Shown: piece by piece, positions 1 through 8,309 of the stretch
Numbering within the stretch: the first letter of the stretch is position 1
Layout: each line of letters begins with the position of its first letter
Origin: Limosilactobacillus sp.
Lineage (GTDB): Bacteria > Bacillota > Bacilli > Lactobacillales > Lactobacillaceae
DNA length: 64,000 nucleotides
Direction: 5' to 3'
Assembly: GCF_022482365.1 (NCBI RefSeq)
Contig: NZ_JAKVPE010000001.1
Location: 1,922,001 to 1,986,000, forward strand
Notes under the pieces: generated by a model
What the model was told of the DNA's origin: nothing
Seen by the model: the letters and a program-made list of their open reading frames with translations, nothing else
Database searches by the model: none
Translations under genes and position numbers: made by a program

Positions 1-882
1 TACGACCGCCAGGGTTGCCCATGGGTGAACTGGATCGAGACCCAGCCATTTTATCATTGCCACGTAAGCAACGACCGCCTGCAAAATTGCAAAAGTGCCG
101 ACGACCGAGATCTTGGCTGCCCACCAGCCGATTCCGGTCCGCGGGTATCTGCGGGGCGTGATGATGTCATACATCAGGTTAAGCGCCAGGCAGCCGACGA
201 AAAGGGCCACGGACATCATGTATGGTGCCATCCCGGTCCCGTTGTTCGGCGTGTGGCTTTTATCCGAGTGCACCAGTTTGATTGGCTGGGCAATTTGATC
301 GATTGTTTTGTCAGTCAGGCTTAGGCCACCGGCTTGCTGACTGGCTAGCGGAGAGCTTTGCATCACCTGGAGCTGTTTGGCCATGATGGTGAGATACTGC
401 TTAGTCATGCTTGCTGAAACGGTGCTTGCCAGCTGCTTGGCCGCCGACGTCATCATCTTGCCGGCAACATAACTGCTGCCAAGGTTGGTTTCATAATGAA
501 GCTTCATCTTTTGTGGTTGATCAGTGAAGGCCGTGGCGGCATGTTTAGAAAAGCTCCGCGGAATTGTGACGACCATGTAGTACTGACCGTTTTTGAGCTT
601 TTGCTGGGCGCTCTTTTCGGACGAAACGAAATGGTAATCCATTGAATCCGTCTTTTTGAGCTGGTGCACAAGCTGGTCACCAGCAGCGAGCTTTTGTCCC
701 TGAACACTAACTGTGACGTCCTTGTTAACAATGGCAATTGGTAAATTATCGACTTTTTTATATGGGTTCCATAAAAAACTGAGAAAAATAGTAGTGTAAA
801 GCATTGGAATGAGCATAATCACTAGTAGGATGGCGAGCGTCAATTTATGGCTAGTGATGTATTTCCATTCGGCTTTGATCAT
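1..882 (-). CDS. YhgE/Pip-type membrane protein, N-terminal part (cut by window edge)
   Basis: Reverse-strand frame open from an ATG at 882 to the window edge, 294 codons with no stop, so the C-terminus is missing. It begins MIKAEWKYITSHKLTLAIL, a cytoplasmic stub followed by one membrane segment (about residues 14-35). A roughly 190-residue hydrophilic extracellular part contains IAIVNKD, typical of the YhgE/Pip N-terminal region. Further membrane segments follow from about residue 220 (MMSVALFVGCLALNLMY). This is the usual YhgE layout, in the ABC-2-like permease superfamily; phage infection protein Pip of Lactococcus belongs to it. The RBS is GAGGTGG just upstream. It is divergent from a TetR gene, the common arrangement for this family, so repression by that TetR is likely. 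The exact cargo is unknown. Confidence 0.85.
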   Translation of the reverse strand, partial: MIKAEWKYITSHKLTLAILLVIMLIPMLYTTIFLSFLWNPYKKVDNLPIAIVNKDVTVSVQGQKLAAGDQLVHQLKKTDSMDYHFVSSEKSAQQKLKNGQYYMVVTIPRSFSKHAATAFTDQPQKMKLHYETNLGSSYVAGKMMTSAAKQLASTVSASMTKQYLTIMAKQLQVMQSSPLASQQAGGLSLTDKTIDQIAQPIKLVHSDKSHTPNNGTGMAPYMMSVALFVGCLALNLMYDIITPRRYPRTGIGWWAAKISVVGTFAILQAVVAYVAMIKWLGLDPVHPWATLAVV

Positions 883-889
883 AGTTCCA

Positions 890-986
890 CCTCGTTTTAG
901 CTGTTAATTGATTGTGGACATATCTTGACGCCTTTTGCCAGCTATTACAACCAGCATTAACTGTTATAATGTTGTTTAAAACGAGG
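890..986. promoter_or_regulatory. Divergent promoter region with 10-bp inverted repeat
   Basis: CCTCGTTTTA at 890-899 is matched exactly by TAAAACGAGG at 977-986, placed symmetrically before the two divergent genes. A TATAAT box lies at 965-970 for the rightward TetR gene. The arms overlap the ribosome-binding sites, so the symmetry may partly reflect two similar RBS contexts rather than an operator. Confidence 0.4.
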
Positions 987-997
987 AGGGACCACTG

Positions 998-1597
998 ATG
1001 ACAAGCGATTTGCGCTTTCGCCGCACGGAGTATCAAATTCAAAAGACCTTTGTTAAGTTGGTTAATCAAAAGGGCTTCCGTCACACAACGGTTGGCGATA
1101 TTGCAAAAATGGCCCATATTAATCGGGCAACTTTTTATGCTCATTACTTGGATAAGTACGATCTACTGGATTCCTTGGAAGAAACAACAATTAATGTGAT
1201 TCGCAAAATCCTTAAGGAGACCACCTTCGCTAATGATGAGCAGGAAAGTTGGCAGGCAGTCTTGCAAAAAAATCAGTATTTAGTTTTTAAGCAGCTAGCT
1301 AACTACCTGTACTCAAATCGACCATTGATTCTCGCGTTGTTTCAAGATGTAAATTTTAGAAATGAGGTTCAAAAGGTTTTAATTGCCGAAACTAATGCCC
1401 GTCGCAAGCGGATCGGGCTCAGCTTCAATGATGAATTGCCGAGGGAGTATGCCGAAGAGCTAATTATCACTAGCTTTCTGGGGATTATTATTCAATGGCT
1501 CAAGAAAAAACGCCCAGAATCCCCAAACGATTTTGCTGGCACCCTGTTGAAGTGTGCACAATTGTTGCCACTGCAACTATTGATGAGGAAGGATTAG
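998..1597 (+). CDS. TetR/AcrR family transcriptional regulator
   Basis: 199 aa. The N-terminal helix-turn-helix (about residues 10-55) contains TTVGDIAKMAHINRATFYAH followed by Y.DKYDLL, the classic TetR recognition-helix signature. The C-terminal half resembles the TetR_C_8-like ligand domain of DhaS/YhgE-linked regulators. The start is supported by GAGGAGGG 8 nt upstream. It is divergent from the YhgE-type gene, its probable target, and its last codons overlap the end of the convergent TetR gene by 4 bp. The ligand cannot be predicted. Confidence 0.9.
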   Translation: MTSDLRFRRTEYQIQKTFVKLVNQKGFRHTTVGDIAKMAHINRATFYAHYLDKYDLLDSLEETTINVIRKILKETTFANDEQESWQAVLQKNQYLVFKQLANYLYSNRPLILALFQDVNFRNEVQKVLIAETNARRKRIGLSFNDELPREYAEELIITSFLGIIIQWLKKKRPESPNDFAGTLLKCAQLLPLQLLMRKD

Positions 1598-2211
1598 TCA
1601 TTGTAAACCAGCAGGTCCAGCGGGGCGAGCATCCGACTGTCGGTCAGGATTTGCGAAAAGTTCGCCGTGCTTTCCGGATGGGGATTTTGCAGCCAGGCGG
1701 TGATCAAATCCGCCAAGCCGCCGCCGAGAATTTCCATGGCGTAGCGTTGCGGGATCTTGGTGGTTAACCGGGCGTGGTACAGTTTGATGCGGGTGCGGAT
1801 TTCCTGATCGAGCAGCTGCCGCAATTTGATCATAAATTGTGGGTCACCGTTAGCCGACAGCAGCGCTTTGAGAATCGGCCGCTCACTATTTAAGATTTCC
1901 AGGACCTGGTTAATCGTCAAGTAACTTTGTCGGCGCAGGCCCGTCGAATCGGCGAGCACCTGCCCAAAGTGGTGATGCTCCTCAGCCAATGCAGCTTGCA
2001 GTTTTTCCAGGATCTTATTTTCTTGGATCAGCAAAAAATTATATTTGTCTTCGTAGTGCAGGTAGAAGGCCTTCCTGCTGATTTGGGCGGTGGCGACCAC
2101 TTCACCGACCGTGATCTTTTCAAACGATTTCTTTTTTAGCAGGGTGACGAAGGCCCGCCGAATCTGTTCGTCGGTCCGCCGCCAGCGCAAATCATTTTGA
2201 TTAGTTGCCAT
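1594..2211 (-). CDS. TetR/AcrR family transcriptional regulator
   Basis: 205 aa. The N-terminal HTH contains KITVGEVVATAQISRKAFYL and then HYEDKYNFLL, the TetR fold. It is a paralogue of the neighbouring 998-1597 product: both open with a DLR.RRT motif and share the same overall plan. The RBS TAGGAGA lies about 8 nt before the ATG. It is divergent from the MBL-fold hydrolase gene across a 108-bp intergenic region, so that hydrolase is its most likely target along with itself. Confidence 0.9.
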   Translation of the reverse strand: MATNQNDLRWRRTDEQIRRAFVTLLKKKSFEKITVGEVVATAQISRKAFYLHYEDKYNFLLIQENKILEKLQAALAEEHHHFGQVLADSTGLRRQSYLTINQVLEILNSERPILKALLSANGDPQFMIKLRQLLDQEIRTRIKLYHARLTTKIPQRYAMEILGGGLADLITAWLQNPHPESTANFSQILTDSRMLAPLDLLVYND

Positions 2212-2319
2212 CTAAGCATTCTCCTAACTTTATTACACAGTTTAGGTATTATTAGTAATTGTACCGTGGTTATGGTGGCATTACAATTAGGTCAACAATT
2301 AAACGAGGAGGAATTACTA

Positions 2320-3144
2320 ATGACACAGCCAATCAAGATTCATGTATTGCACACGGGAACGGTGATCGTCGATGAAGCCCTGCCGTTCCACCGTCCTACT
2401 GATCGTCCCCTGGCCTGGACCGGGCTGTTTCGTTCCAAAAAGCACCGGGTGGAGGTCCCGGTGTCCGTTTACCTGATCGAACATCCCCAAGGACTGATCC
2501 TGATCGATACGGGCTGGAACACGGTCAACCGTGACCACCAGCTGCGCAACCTCAGCTTCCAGTGGCCGGTGAACAAGGCTAACTTACCGGCGGGGCAGGC
2601 GGTCAACGAGCAGCTGGCAGCAATGGGGATTAAGACCAGCGACCTCGATTACGTTCTGATGAGCCACCTGCACTGCGACCACGCCGACGGGCTCAGTCTC
2701 GTCCGTGATGCCAAACACATCCTGGTGAGTGAGGAGGAGTGGCAGGCCGCTAACCACGACCACATGCGATACCTGCCCCACGAGTGGAAGGGGGTCCCAG
2801 TCAAGGCCTTCCACCTCGCGCCGAGCCTGGATGGGGCTTACCACCGTTCCTTCGACCTCTTCGGCGACGGCAGCGTCAAGATGATCTGGGAACCGGGCCA
2901 CAGCGCCGGCCTGTGCGCGACCCGGGTCCAGAGCTATGACACGGATAAGTACGTGATGCTGGCGGCCGATGCCGGGTACGCCGCCAAGTCCTGGGAAGAA
3001 AACCTGACGCCAGGCGTGGTGATCGACCGAGCGGAAGCACAAAAGTCACTGAATTACATCGCCAAGGTGGCCCAGGATCCCAAGTGCGTGGAGTGCCTAG
3101 CCAACCACGATGCGGCGGTCCGTCCCCACGTGATCACGCTTTAA
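2320..3144 (+). CDS. MBL-fold metallohydrolase, N-acyl homoserine lactonase-like
   Basis: 274 aa from the ATG at 2320, chosen over upstream starts because of the strong GAGGAGG RBS 9 nt before it. It carries the metallo-beta-lactamase zinc motif HLHCDHADG (about residues 111-119), an Asp in AADAGY and later His residues (EPGHSAGL, LANHDA), in the order seen in AHL-lactonase (AiiA-type) proteins. No signal peptide is visible, so it is cytosolic. The real substrate is uncertain; many Firmicute members of this family are annotated as quorum-quenching lactonases without proof. The divergent TetR gene probably controls it. Confidence 0.85.
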   Translation: MTQPIKIHVLHTGTVIVDEALPFHRPTDRPLAWTGLFRSKKHRVEVPVSVYLIEHPQGLILIDTGWNTVNRDHQLRNLSFQWPVNKANLPAGQAVNEQLAAMGIKTSDLDYVLMSHLHCDHADGLSLVRDAKHILVSEEEWQAANHDHMRYLPHEWKGVPVKAFHLAPSLDGAYHRSFDLFGDGSVKMIWEPGHSAGLCATRVQSYDTDKYVMLAADAGYAAKSWEENLTPGVVIDRAEAQKSLNYIAKVAQDPKCVECLANHDAAVRPHVITL

Positions 3145-3722
3145 GCATGATCGCCTTGCCCCGTCACCTTGCGTAGGTAGGAGAAGGCGCCGTTTTGTAA
3201 AATGTCGGAGATAGAGTGGATGACCTCTTCACCGTCAATTTGATCGGCATTGAAGAGCCAGAACTTCAGAACGGTCATTGAGGTGGCCACGATGACCTGG
3301 CGAATCATCATTGCCTGAGCATTGTCCTGGTGGTGAGTAAGGGTTGCAAAACGTTCGTTGAAACCCTGGGTGAGTTTGGTTTCAAAATGGCGGTCACCGT
3401 TATTGCCGAGCAGGGTTTGGAGCTCGTTAAAATGCTGATTAAAGAAGTTAACCTCCGTCTGCAAAAGCTCCGCTGAGTGATCGGCCTGCAATGGGTTCAC
3501 CTGATCGCGAATCGAGTCGATCTGTTCGATCAAATCGTCCTCGATCCGCTCAAGCAACTGGTACTTATCATCATAATAGCGATAGAAAGTCGACCGATTG
3601 ACATGGGCCGTGTCTGCAATGTTATTGATCGTGATCTTTTCAAATGGCTTAGTTGCCATCAACTTGAGGAGCGCGTCTTGCAGCTGCTGGTTGGTGTAGT
3701 CGGTCTTTTTGGTGTACTTCAT
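3141..3722 (-). CDS. TetR/AcrR family transcriptional regulator
   Basis: 193 aa from the ATG at 3722 (MKYTKKTDY), selected because GGAGGAAG lies 5 nt upstream; an in-frame ATG at 3755 has no RBS. The HTH region contains ITINNIADTAHVNRSTFYRY followed by Y.DKYQLLERIE. The C-terminal ligand domain is unassigned. It ends 4 bp inside the convergent MBL gene. It is divergent from the DHA2 exporter, with a palindrome (3801-3814) between them, so it probably represses exporter plus DUF4811. Confidence 0.9.
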   Translation of the reverse strand: MKYTKKTDYTNQQLQDALLKLMATKPFEKITINNIADTAHVNRSTFYRYYDDKYQLLERIEDDLIEQIDSIRDQVNPLQADHSAELLQTEVNFFNQHFNELQTLLGNNGDRHFETKLTQGFNERFATLTHHQDNAQAMMIRQVIVATSMTVLKFWLFNADQIDGEEVIHSISDILQNGAFSYLRKVTGQGDHA

Positions 3723-3800
3723 TTTTCTTCCTCCATCATTTTGATTTGTCACCATTATACCGGAATGAAGCGGTTAAAAAAGGTTAATTTACGACTAATC

Positions 3801-3814
3801 GTCTTATTTAAGAC
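3801..3814. promoter_or_regulatory. Candidate TetR operator
   Basis: GTCTTA-TT-TAAGAC, two perfect 6-bp arms with a 2-bp centre, in the 173-bp gap between the divergent TetR gene and the DHA2 exporter. Position and symmetry suit a TetR dimer; no binding data. Confidence 0.45.
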
Positions 3815-3895
3815 AGACTGCCACAAATTAGCCTGGGCATCGCATTTCCCCCTCGGTATAGTATTTCCAGAAATTGATTTTGAGGAGGAAATGCG

Positions 3896-5413
3896 ATGAC
3901 TAACGTTCAAACGGATATTCATGGCAAAACTTATCATCGGCTGGCCCTGTTTATGCTGATGCTGATCGCGACCTTGGCCGGTTCGCTGATGCAGTCGACG
4001 CTGGGGACGGCCCTGCCAACACTGATGGACAAGTTTTCCATCAACCTGAACACCGCCCAGCAGGCGACCACCTGGTTTCTGCTGGCGATTGGGGTGATGG
4101 TTCCGGTGTCGTCATACCTGGTCAAGCGGGTGCCGACCAAGCGGTTGACCCTGATCACCTACCTGGTCCTGTTGGCCGGAATTTCGATCACCGCCTTTAC
4201 ACCGGAGAAGCACGACATGTGGTGGCTCTTCGTCGTCGGCCGGGTGGTTGCCGCGGCCGCGGTCGGGGTGGCGATGCCGCTTTTGCAGATCATCATCGTC
4301 AACATTTACGCCGCCAGCGAACGGAGCGTGGCGATGGGCTTGATGGGTCTGGTCGTCGGGATGTCGCCGGCGATTGGCCCAACACTGACCGGGTGGATTC
4401 TGGATCGTGACCACCACTTCCTGGGAATTACGCTGGCCGCCCATTGGCAGACGATTTTCTACATCCCGATGGTCATTCTGGTCGTCGTGCTGATCTTCCT
4501 GCCATTTTTCATGCGGGATGTGATTCCAAATGAACCGGTCAAACTGGACTGGCCATCGCTCTTGCTGTCCAGCTTTGGCTTCTGCCTCTTCCTGCTTGGC
4601 TTTACCAACGTCTCCAACGATGGCTGGTCGAGCCTCACTACGGTAGATGGTCCGATCATCATTGGCTTAATCCTGCTTGCCTTCTTTATTCGGCGTCAAT
4701 TGAAGCTGAATGCGCCCTTCCTCGACGTGCGGGTCTTTAAGTCCCGTGAATTTACCGTAACGACGATTGCAATCGCGGCCGTCATGATGGCAATGATGGG
4801 GGTCGAGATGATGCTGCCGACCTACCTGCAAAACGTCCATGGCATGTCGGCGCTGGAATCTGGCTTGACGCTTCTGCCGGGAGCCCTCTTCCTCGGCATT
4901 CTGTCACCGGTTGCCGGGATTCTCTACAGCAAGGCCGGAACGAAGCGGGTTGCCTTTGCTGGTCTCCTGGTGCTGGCCGCGGGGACGATTCCCTTTGCGG
5001 TGATCACCGAATCGACCCCGTCAATCATCATCACCCTGATGTACACGGTGCGGATGATTGGGGTGGCGATGGTCCTGATGCCGATGACGACGGCCGCCAT
5101 GGACGCGCTGCCGAAGGAAAAGTCGGCGGACGGAACCGCGGTCAACAATACAGCCCGGCAGTTAGCCTCGTCGGTTGGGGTGGCCCTTTTGACCTCCGTG
5201 ACCCAGGACGTCATCAACAACCACAAACCCGCTGCTAGCCTGAAGGCAACGGATCCAATCGCTTATGCCGACAAGGTCATCAACGCCTCGATGGATGGCT
5301 TCCAGCTGGCCTTCACCGTGGGCCTGGCCTTTGCAGTGATTGGCCTTGTCGTGGTCTTCTTCCTGAAAAACAAGAACCAGCAGGAAGCGGAAAGAAGGGA
5401 GTTTGTCAAATGA
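3896..5413 (+). CDS. DHA2-family MFS multidrug efflux transporter
   Basis: 505 aa, highly hydrophobic, with the length and about 14 membrane segments of the EmrB/QacA (DHA2) drug:H+ antiporters. Visible family features are the N-terminal LGTALPTLMDKF region, the motif-A-like loop after TM2, and GLVVGMSPAIGPTLTGWILD, the motif C of antiporters (GxxxGPxxGG-like). GAGGAGG precedes the ATG at 3896; an ATG 5 nt earlier is in another frame and stops at once. It overlaps the DUF4811 gene by 4 bp (ATGA), so the two are translationally coupled. It probably expels toxic compounds under TetR control. Confidence 0.92.
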   Translation: MTNVQTDIHGKTYHRLALFMLMLIATLAGSLMQSTLGTALPTLMDKFSINLNTAQQATTWFLLAIGVMVPVSSYLVKRVPTKRLTLITYLVLLAGISITAFTPEKHDMWWLFVVGRVVAAAAVGVAMPLLQIIIVNIYAASERSVAMGLMGLVVGMSPAIGPTLTGWILDRDHHFLGITLAAHWQTIFYIPMVILVVVLIFLPFFMRDVIPNEPVKLDWPSLLLSSFGFCLFLLGFTNVSNDGWSSLTTVDGPIIIGLILLAFFIRRQLKLNAPFLDVRVFKSREFTVTTIAIAAVMMAMMGVEMMLPTYLQNVHGMSALESGLTLLPGALFLGILSPVAGILYSKAGTKRVAFAGLLVLAAGTIPFAVITESTPSIIITLMYTVRMIGVAMVLMPMTTAAMDALPKEKSADGTAVNNTARQLASSVGVALLTSVTQDVINNHKPAASLKATDPIAYADKVINASMDGFQLAFTVGLAFAVIGLVVVFFLKNKNQQEAERREFVK

Positions 5414-6087
5414 TTATTTACGTAATTTTTGCCCTCGTGGTTGTGACCATCCTGGCCTGGACGTTGATTCCCAACCGTCCGCTGCGCTGGGCTACCGGGA
5501 TCTTGAGTGGCCTGGCGCTGGTGGGGGCGATTGGCGTCATGAGCGCGAACTTCGCCAACCATTATGGAATGAAAAAGGTGACGACGACCACGACCCAGCG
5601 GATCTATTCCGCGGCTGGCAGCAAGTCACCGGCCGGGGTCCTCGTTACCAAGCAGCTCGGCACGAAGTCGGGGCGTTACGTTTTGGTGTATGCGGACACG
5701 GCAAACGGTAAGGCCAAAGCCCACTTTGTTCCCAAACAAAAACACATCACCACGGCGGTCAAGCAGCACGCCACTTACCGGACGGCAAACGTCAAGCAGG
5801 CGACGCTGAAGACGACGACCACCCGGTGGGAATGGAAGAGTAAGCGGGCCAAGTTCTGGCTCAACGTCGGCGACCAGGCCGGGGAGCTGGTCAGCCAGTA
5901 CCGGACGGTCACGATTCCAAAGGACACCTGGCTGGCGGTCACGCCCAACCAGATGAAGAAGCTGCAGAAGGCGATGGCATCCGGCAATACGGGTGCCGCC
6001 AACAGTCAGACGGCCGCACTGAGCTCGCTTTCGAAGGACCAGCAGGCGGCGATGGTGGTTAAAGTAGCCAAGAAAGCATTAGAATAA
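5410..6087 (+). CDS. DUF4811 domain-containing membrane-anchored protein
   Basis: 225 aa. Two N-terminal membrane segments (residues 2-18 and about 27-46) precede a roughly 170-residue hydrophilic, Lys/Thr-rich part. Lactobacilli commonly carry such DUF4811 proteins directly behind a DHA2 exporter, as here with an ATGA overlap. A helper or accessory role for the exporter is inferred; no catalytic motif is visible. A strong terminator follows. Confidence 0.75.
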   Translation: MIIYVIFALVVVTILAWTLIPNRPLRWATGILSGLALVGAIGVMSANFANHYGMKKVTTTTTQRIYSAAGSKSPAGVLVTKQLGTKSGRYVLVYADTANGKAKAHFVPKQKHITTAVKQHATYRTANVKQATLKTTTTRWEWKSKRAKFWLNVGDQAGELVSQYRTVTIPKDTWLAVTPNQMKKLQKAMASGNTGAANSQTAALSSLSKDQQAAMVVKVAKKALE

Positions 6088-6093
6088 GAGAAG

Positions 6094-6126
6094 TCCTGAA
6101 GCCATTTTGCCGCTTCAGGATTTTTT
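6094..6126 (+). terminator. Rho-independent terminator after DUF4811 gene
   Basis: Arms TCCTGAAGC (6094-6102) and GCTTCAGGA (6112-6120) followed by six T. It ends the exporter-DUF4811 operon. Confidence 0.9.
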
Positions 6127-6143
6127 GCTTGCTCATCCTTAAA

Positions 6144-6163
6144 AAGTGTAGTAAGCTACACTT
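6144..6163. promoter_or_regulatory. MarR operator, full palindrome
   Basis: AAGTGTAG-TAAG-CTACACTT, two perfect 8-bp arms, 22 bp before the marR start codon. The same half-site recurs in front of the downstream exporter (6669-6686), pointing to autoregulation and exporter control by this MarR protein. Confidence 0.7.
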
Positions 6164-6184
6164 ATGGAAAGAGAGGTGACAACG

Positions 6185-6640
6185 ATGGGACAACACGCAA
6201 TGCCGATCAACGACCTTGGCCGGCAGATTAAATTATTGAATATTTCCATTGAAAAACGGCTGAATGCCAAGCTAACGTCCTTGGGCATCACCCTGACCGG
6301 TAACCAGGTGCTGGTGTTGATGTACGTCTTCGACCACCAGGGCCAGCCGGTGACCCAAAAGGAGATTGAAATTAAATTCGAGATCAGTCACCCCACCATT
6401 CGGGGAATTATTCGCCGACTGGTGGCCGCCGATTTGCTTGCCACCGCGACCAGCAGCCAGGACAAGCGCCAGGTGCTCTTGTCACTGACGCCACGGGGCC
6501 AGCAATTTTTGAAAGAAAATATGACCGACCTGCAAAAACCGGTTCAACAGCTGAACGCAACTTTGACGGCCCAGATCAGCGAGGCCGACCTGGCCGTCTT
6601 TGAACGGGTCCTCAAACAGATGCAGGCCAACATGAAGTAG
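6185..6640 (+). CDS. MarR family transcriptional regulator
   Basis: 151 aa from the ATG at 6185, preceded by GAGAGGTG; the in-frame ATG at 6164 lies at the edge of the palindrome and has no RBS. The winged-helix core contains VTQKEIEIKFEISHPTIRGI and the wing residues ...SSQDKRQVLLSLTPRG, the DxR(R) wing signature of MarR proteins. It probably binds the AAGTGTAG palindromes before itself and before the MFS gene 60 bp downstream, and releases DNA upon binding a small phenolic or toxic ligand (inference from family). Confidence 0.92.
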   Translation: MGQHAMPINDLGRQIKLLNISIEKRLNAKLTSLGITLTGNQVLVLMYVFDHQGQPVTQKEIEIKFEISHPTIRGIIRRLVAADLLATATSSQDKRQVLLSLTPRGQQFLKENMTDLQKPVQQLNATLTAQISEADLAVFERVLKQMQANMK

Positions 6641-6668
6641 GGCAAAACCGCCTTTTCTTTTTAGGTAA

Positions 6669-6686
6669 AAGTGTAGCTAGCTATAG
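6669..6686. promoter_or_regulatory. Second, degenerate MarR operator
   Basis: AAGTGTAG-CTAG-CTATAG: the left arm is identical to the 6144-6163 operator and the right arm is degenerate. It lies immediately before the RBS of the MFS gene, where binding would block the promoter or early elongation. Confidence 0.55.
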
Positions 6687-6700
6687 AATGGAGGAGAATC

Positions 6701-8107
6701 ATGCTCACAATTAATTCACCGCAAAATAAAAAGGTCAAGATGATGGCGGTTTTGATCCTCGGGGCCTTCACCATGATGCTGACCGAAACGTTCTTCAACA
6801 ATGCCTTGCCGACGATTATCAACCAGTACCATGTCAGCCAATCGATCGCCCAGTGGGTCAGCACCGGTTACCAGCTGGTGACCGGGCTGATGATCCCACT
6901 GTCGGCCTGGGTCTTTCACCGCTTCAACACCAAGCATACCTTTCTCAGCCTGCTGACCATCTTCTTGGTAGGTTCGGTAATCGGCTTTTTTGCCACTAAT
7001 TTCTGGGTAATGCTGGCGGGGCGGCTGATCCAGGCGATCGCCTCCGGGTCCATGATCCCGCTGATTCAAAACGTGGTCCTGATGCTCTTCCCTGTCAAGG
7101 ACCGGGGCTTTATCATGGGGATCATTGGTCTGGTAGTTGCCTTTGGGCCGGCACTGGGGCCAACGGTCGGGGGCTGGATCATTGACAACCTCGGCTTAAA
7201 GTGGCTCTTCGGGGTCCTGATCCCCTGGGTCGCCCTGCTGATGATCGTTAGTTTCTTCGTGGCCCATAACGTGGTCAACGTCGACACCAGCCAGGCAGTG
7301 GACTGGATTTCGGTCATGGAGTCCTGCCTGGGCTTCGGAGCCCTGCTTTACGGCTTCTCGGACATCGGTAACCTCGGCCGGATCGATGTTATCAACGGTC
7401 TGGCTATCGTGGCGGGCCTGGTGGTCATCGTGGCCTTCTGCCGGCGTCAGCTGAAGCTCACCGTTCCCCTGGTCAACCTGCAGGTATTTAAGAACGGGGT
7501 CTTTAACCTCACGACCGTCCTGAGCGCCATCTCGAACATCGCCCTCTTGAGCGTGGAACTGGTCCTGCCCCTTTACCTGCAGCGGGTCCACGGGCTTTCG
7601 GCCTTCCATGCCGGGTTGATGCTGCTGCCGGGGGCAATCCTGGAAGGGGTGATGAGCCCGATCGCTGGTCGGCTGTACGATAAGTACGGGATCAGGAATC
7701 TTTCCCTCGTTGGTTTTGCAATTATTGCCCTGGGGAGTTTGCCGATGCTGTTCTTTACGCCACACACCAGCCTGTGGATCGTGGCCGGGTCCTACGCCTT
7801 CCGGATTGTCGGGATCGCGACCGTCATGATGCCAACCTTTACCGAAGGGTTAAACGCCCTGCCACGTGAGCTCTACGTTCACGGGAACGCGGCCTCTTCG
7901 ACGGTTCGGCAGATCGCCGGTTCCCTGGGGACGGCCCTGTTGATGATGATTGTTGCCTTTGGAACCCAGTCCACGGCGGGCGAGGGGCTTTCCCGGGCCA
8001 GCCAGCTCAACCACGGTTACTGGTACGCTTTCCTGGCTTCGTTCATCTTCGCCGCCCTGGGCTTCATCTGCTCGTTCTGGCTGAAGCCGAAGAAGGCCCA
8101 AAAGTAA
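6701..8107 (+). CDS. DHA2-family MFS efflux transporter
   Basis: 468 aa, polytopic, EmrB/QacA-like. The N-terminus has TETFFNNALPTIINQYHVS, motif C appears as GLVVAFGPALGPTVGGWIID, and the LPGAILEGVMSPIAGRLYDK motif comes after the central loop. GGAGGAGA sits 7 nt before the ATG. It is co-directional with and probably controlled by the upstream MarR gene through the shared operator. It is a paralogue of the 3896 and 17043 exporters; substrate unknown. Confidence 0.92.
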   Translation: MLTINSPQNKKVKMMAVLILGAFTMMLTETFFNNALPTIINQYHVSQSIAQWVSTGYQLVTGLMIPLSAWVFHRFNTKHTFLSLLTIFLVGSVIGFFATNFWVMLAGRLIQAIASGSMIPLIQNVVLMLFPVKDRGFIMGIIGLVVAFGPALGPTVGGWIIDNLGLKWLFGVLIPWVALLMIVSFFVAHNVVNVDTSQAVDWISVMESCLGFGALLYGFSDIGNLGRIDVINGLAIVAGLVVIVAFCRRQLKLTVPLVNLQVFKNGVFNLTTVLSAISNIALLSVELVLPLYLQRVHGLSAFHAGLMLLPGAILEGVMSPIAGRLYDKYGIRNLSLVGFAIIALGSLPMLFFTPHTSLWIVAGSYAFRIVGIATVMMPTFTEGLNALPRELYVHGNAASSTVRQIAGSLGTALLMMIVAFGTQSTAGEGLSRASQLNHGYWYAFLASFIFAALGFICSFWLKPKKAQK

Positions 8108-8180
8108 TTGAAACTCTTCCTTGACAGCTTACTTATAATAAGCTATGATGTAACCATCATTGATTAGGAGGAAACGTCAA

Positions 8181-8267
8181 ATGTTCAACAAACCATTTGT
8201 TAACGCTAGTGTTTGTTGTTGTGGATCGCGTCTTATGCGACCCATGTTTTGGCGTGCTCATTTTTAA
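8181..8267 (+). CDS. Cysteine-rich leader peptide of a transcription attenuator (28 aa)
   Basis: Too short for ordinary gene callers. The RBS TAGGAGGAAA lies 8 nt before the ATG, giving a 28-codon frame that starts MFNKPFVNASV and then has three consecutive TGT Cys codons (12-14, at 8214-8222) followed by GSRL, ending at TAA 8265-8267. Directly downstream come an intrinsic terminator and the genes of a cystine-type ABC transporter. Runs of codons for the regulated amino acid are the hallmark of ribosome-stalling attenuation, so scarcity of charged tRNA-Cys should let transcription continue. The link to cysteine rests on the codon run plus the transporter type, both seen here; no experimental data. 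Confidence 0.85.
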   Translation: MFNKPFVNASVCCCGSRLMRPMFWRAHF

Positions 8268-8309
8268 GTAAGTGACCGACTAACAACACGGGATAAATGC
8301 ATAAGGCGC
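8228..8309 (+). promoter_or_regulatory. Antiterminator pairing of the Cys attenuator
   Basis: GCGTCTTATGC (8228-8238, just after the Cys codons) can pair over 11 bp, with one G-U, with GCATAAGGCGC (8299-8309). The latter contains the 5' arm of the terminator, so the two structures exclude each other. A ribosome halted at the Cys codons leaves 8228-8238 free to form the antiterminator. Confidence 0.75.
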
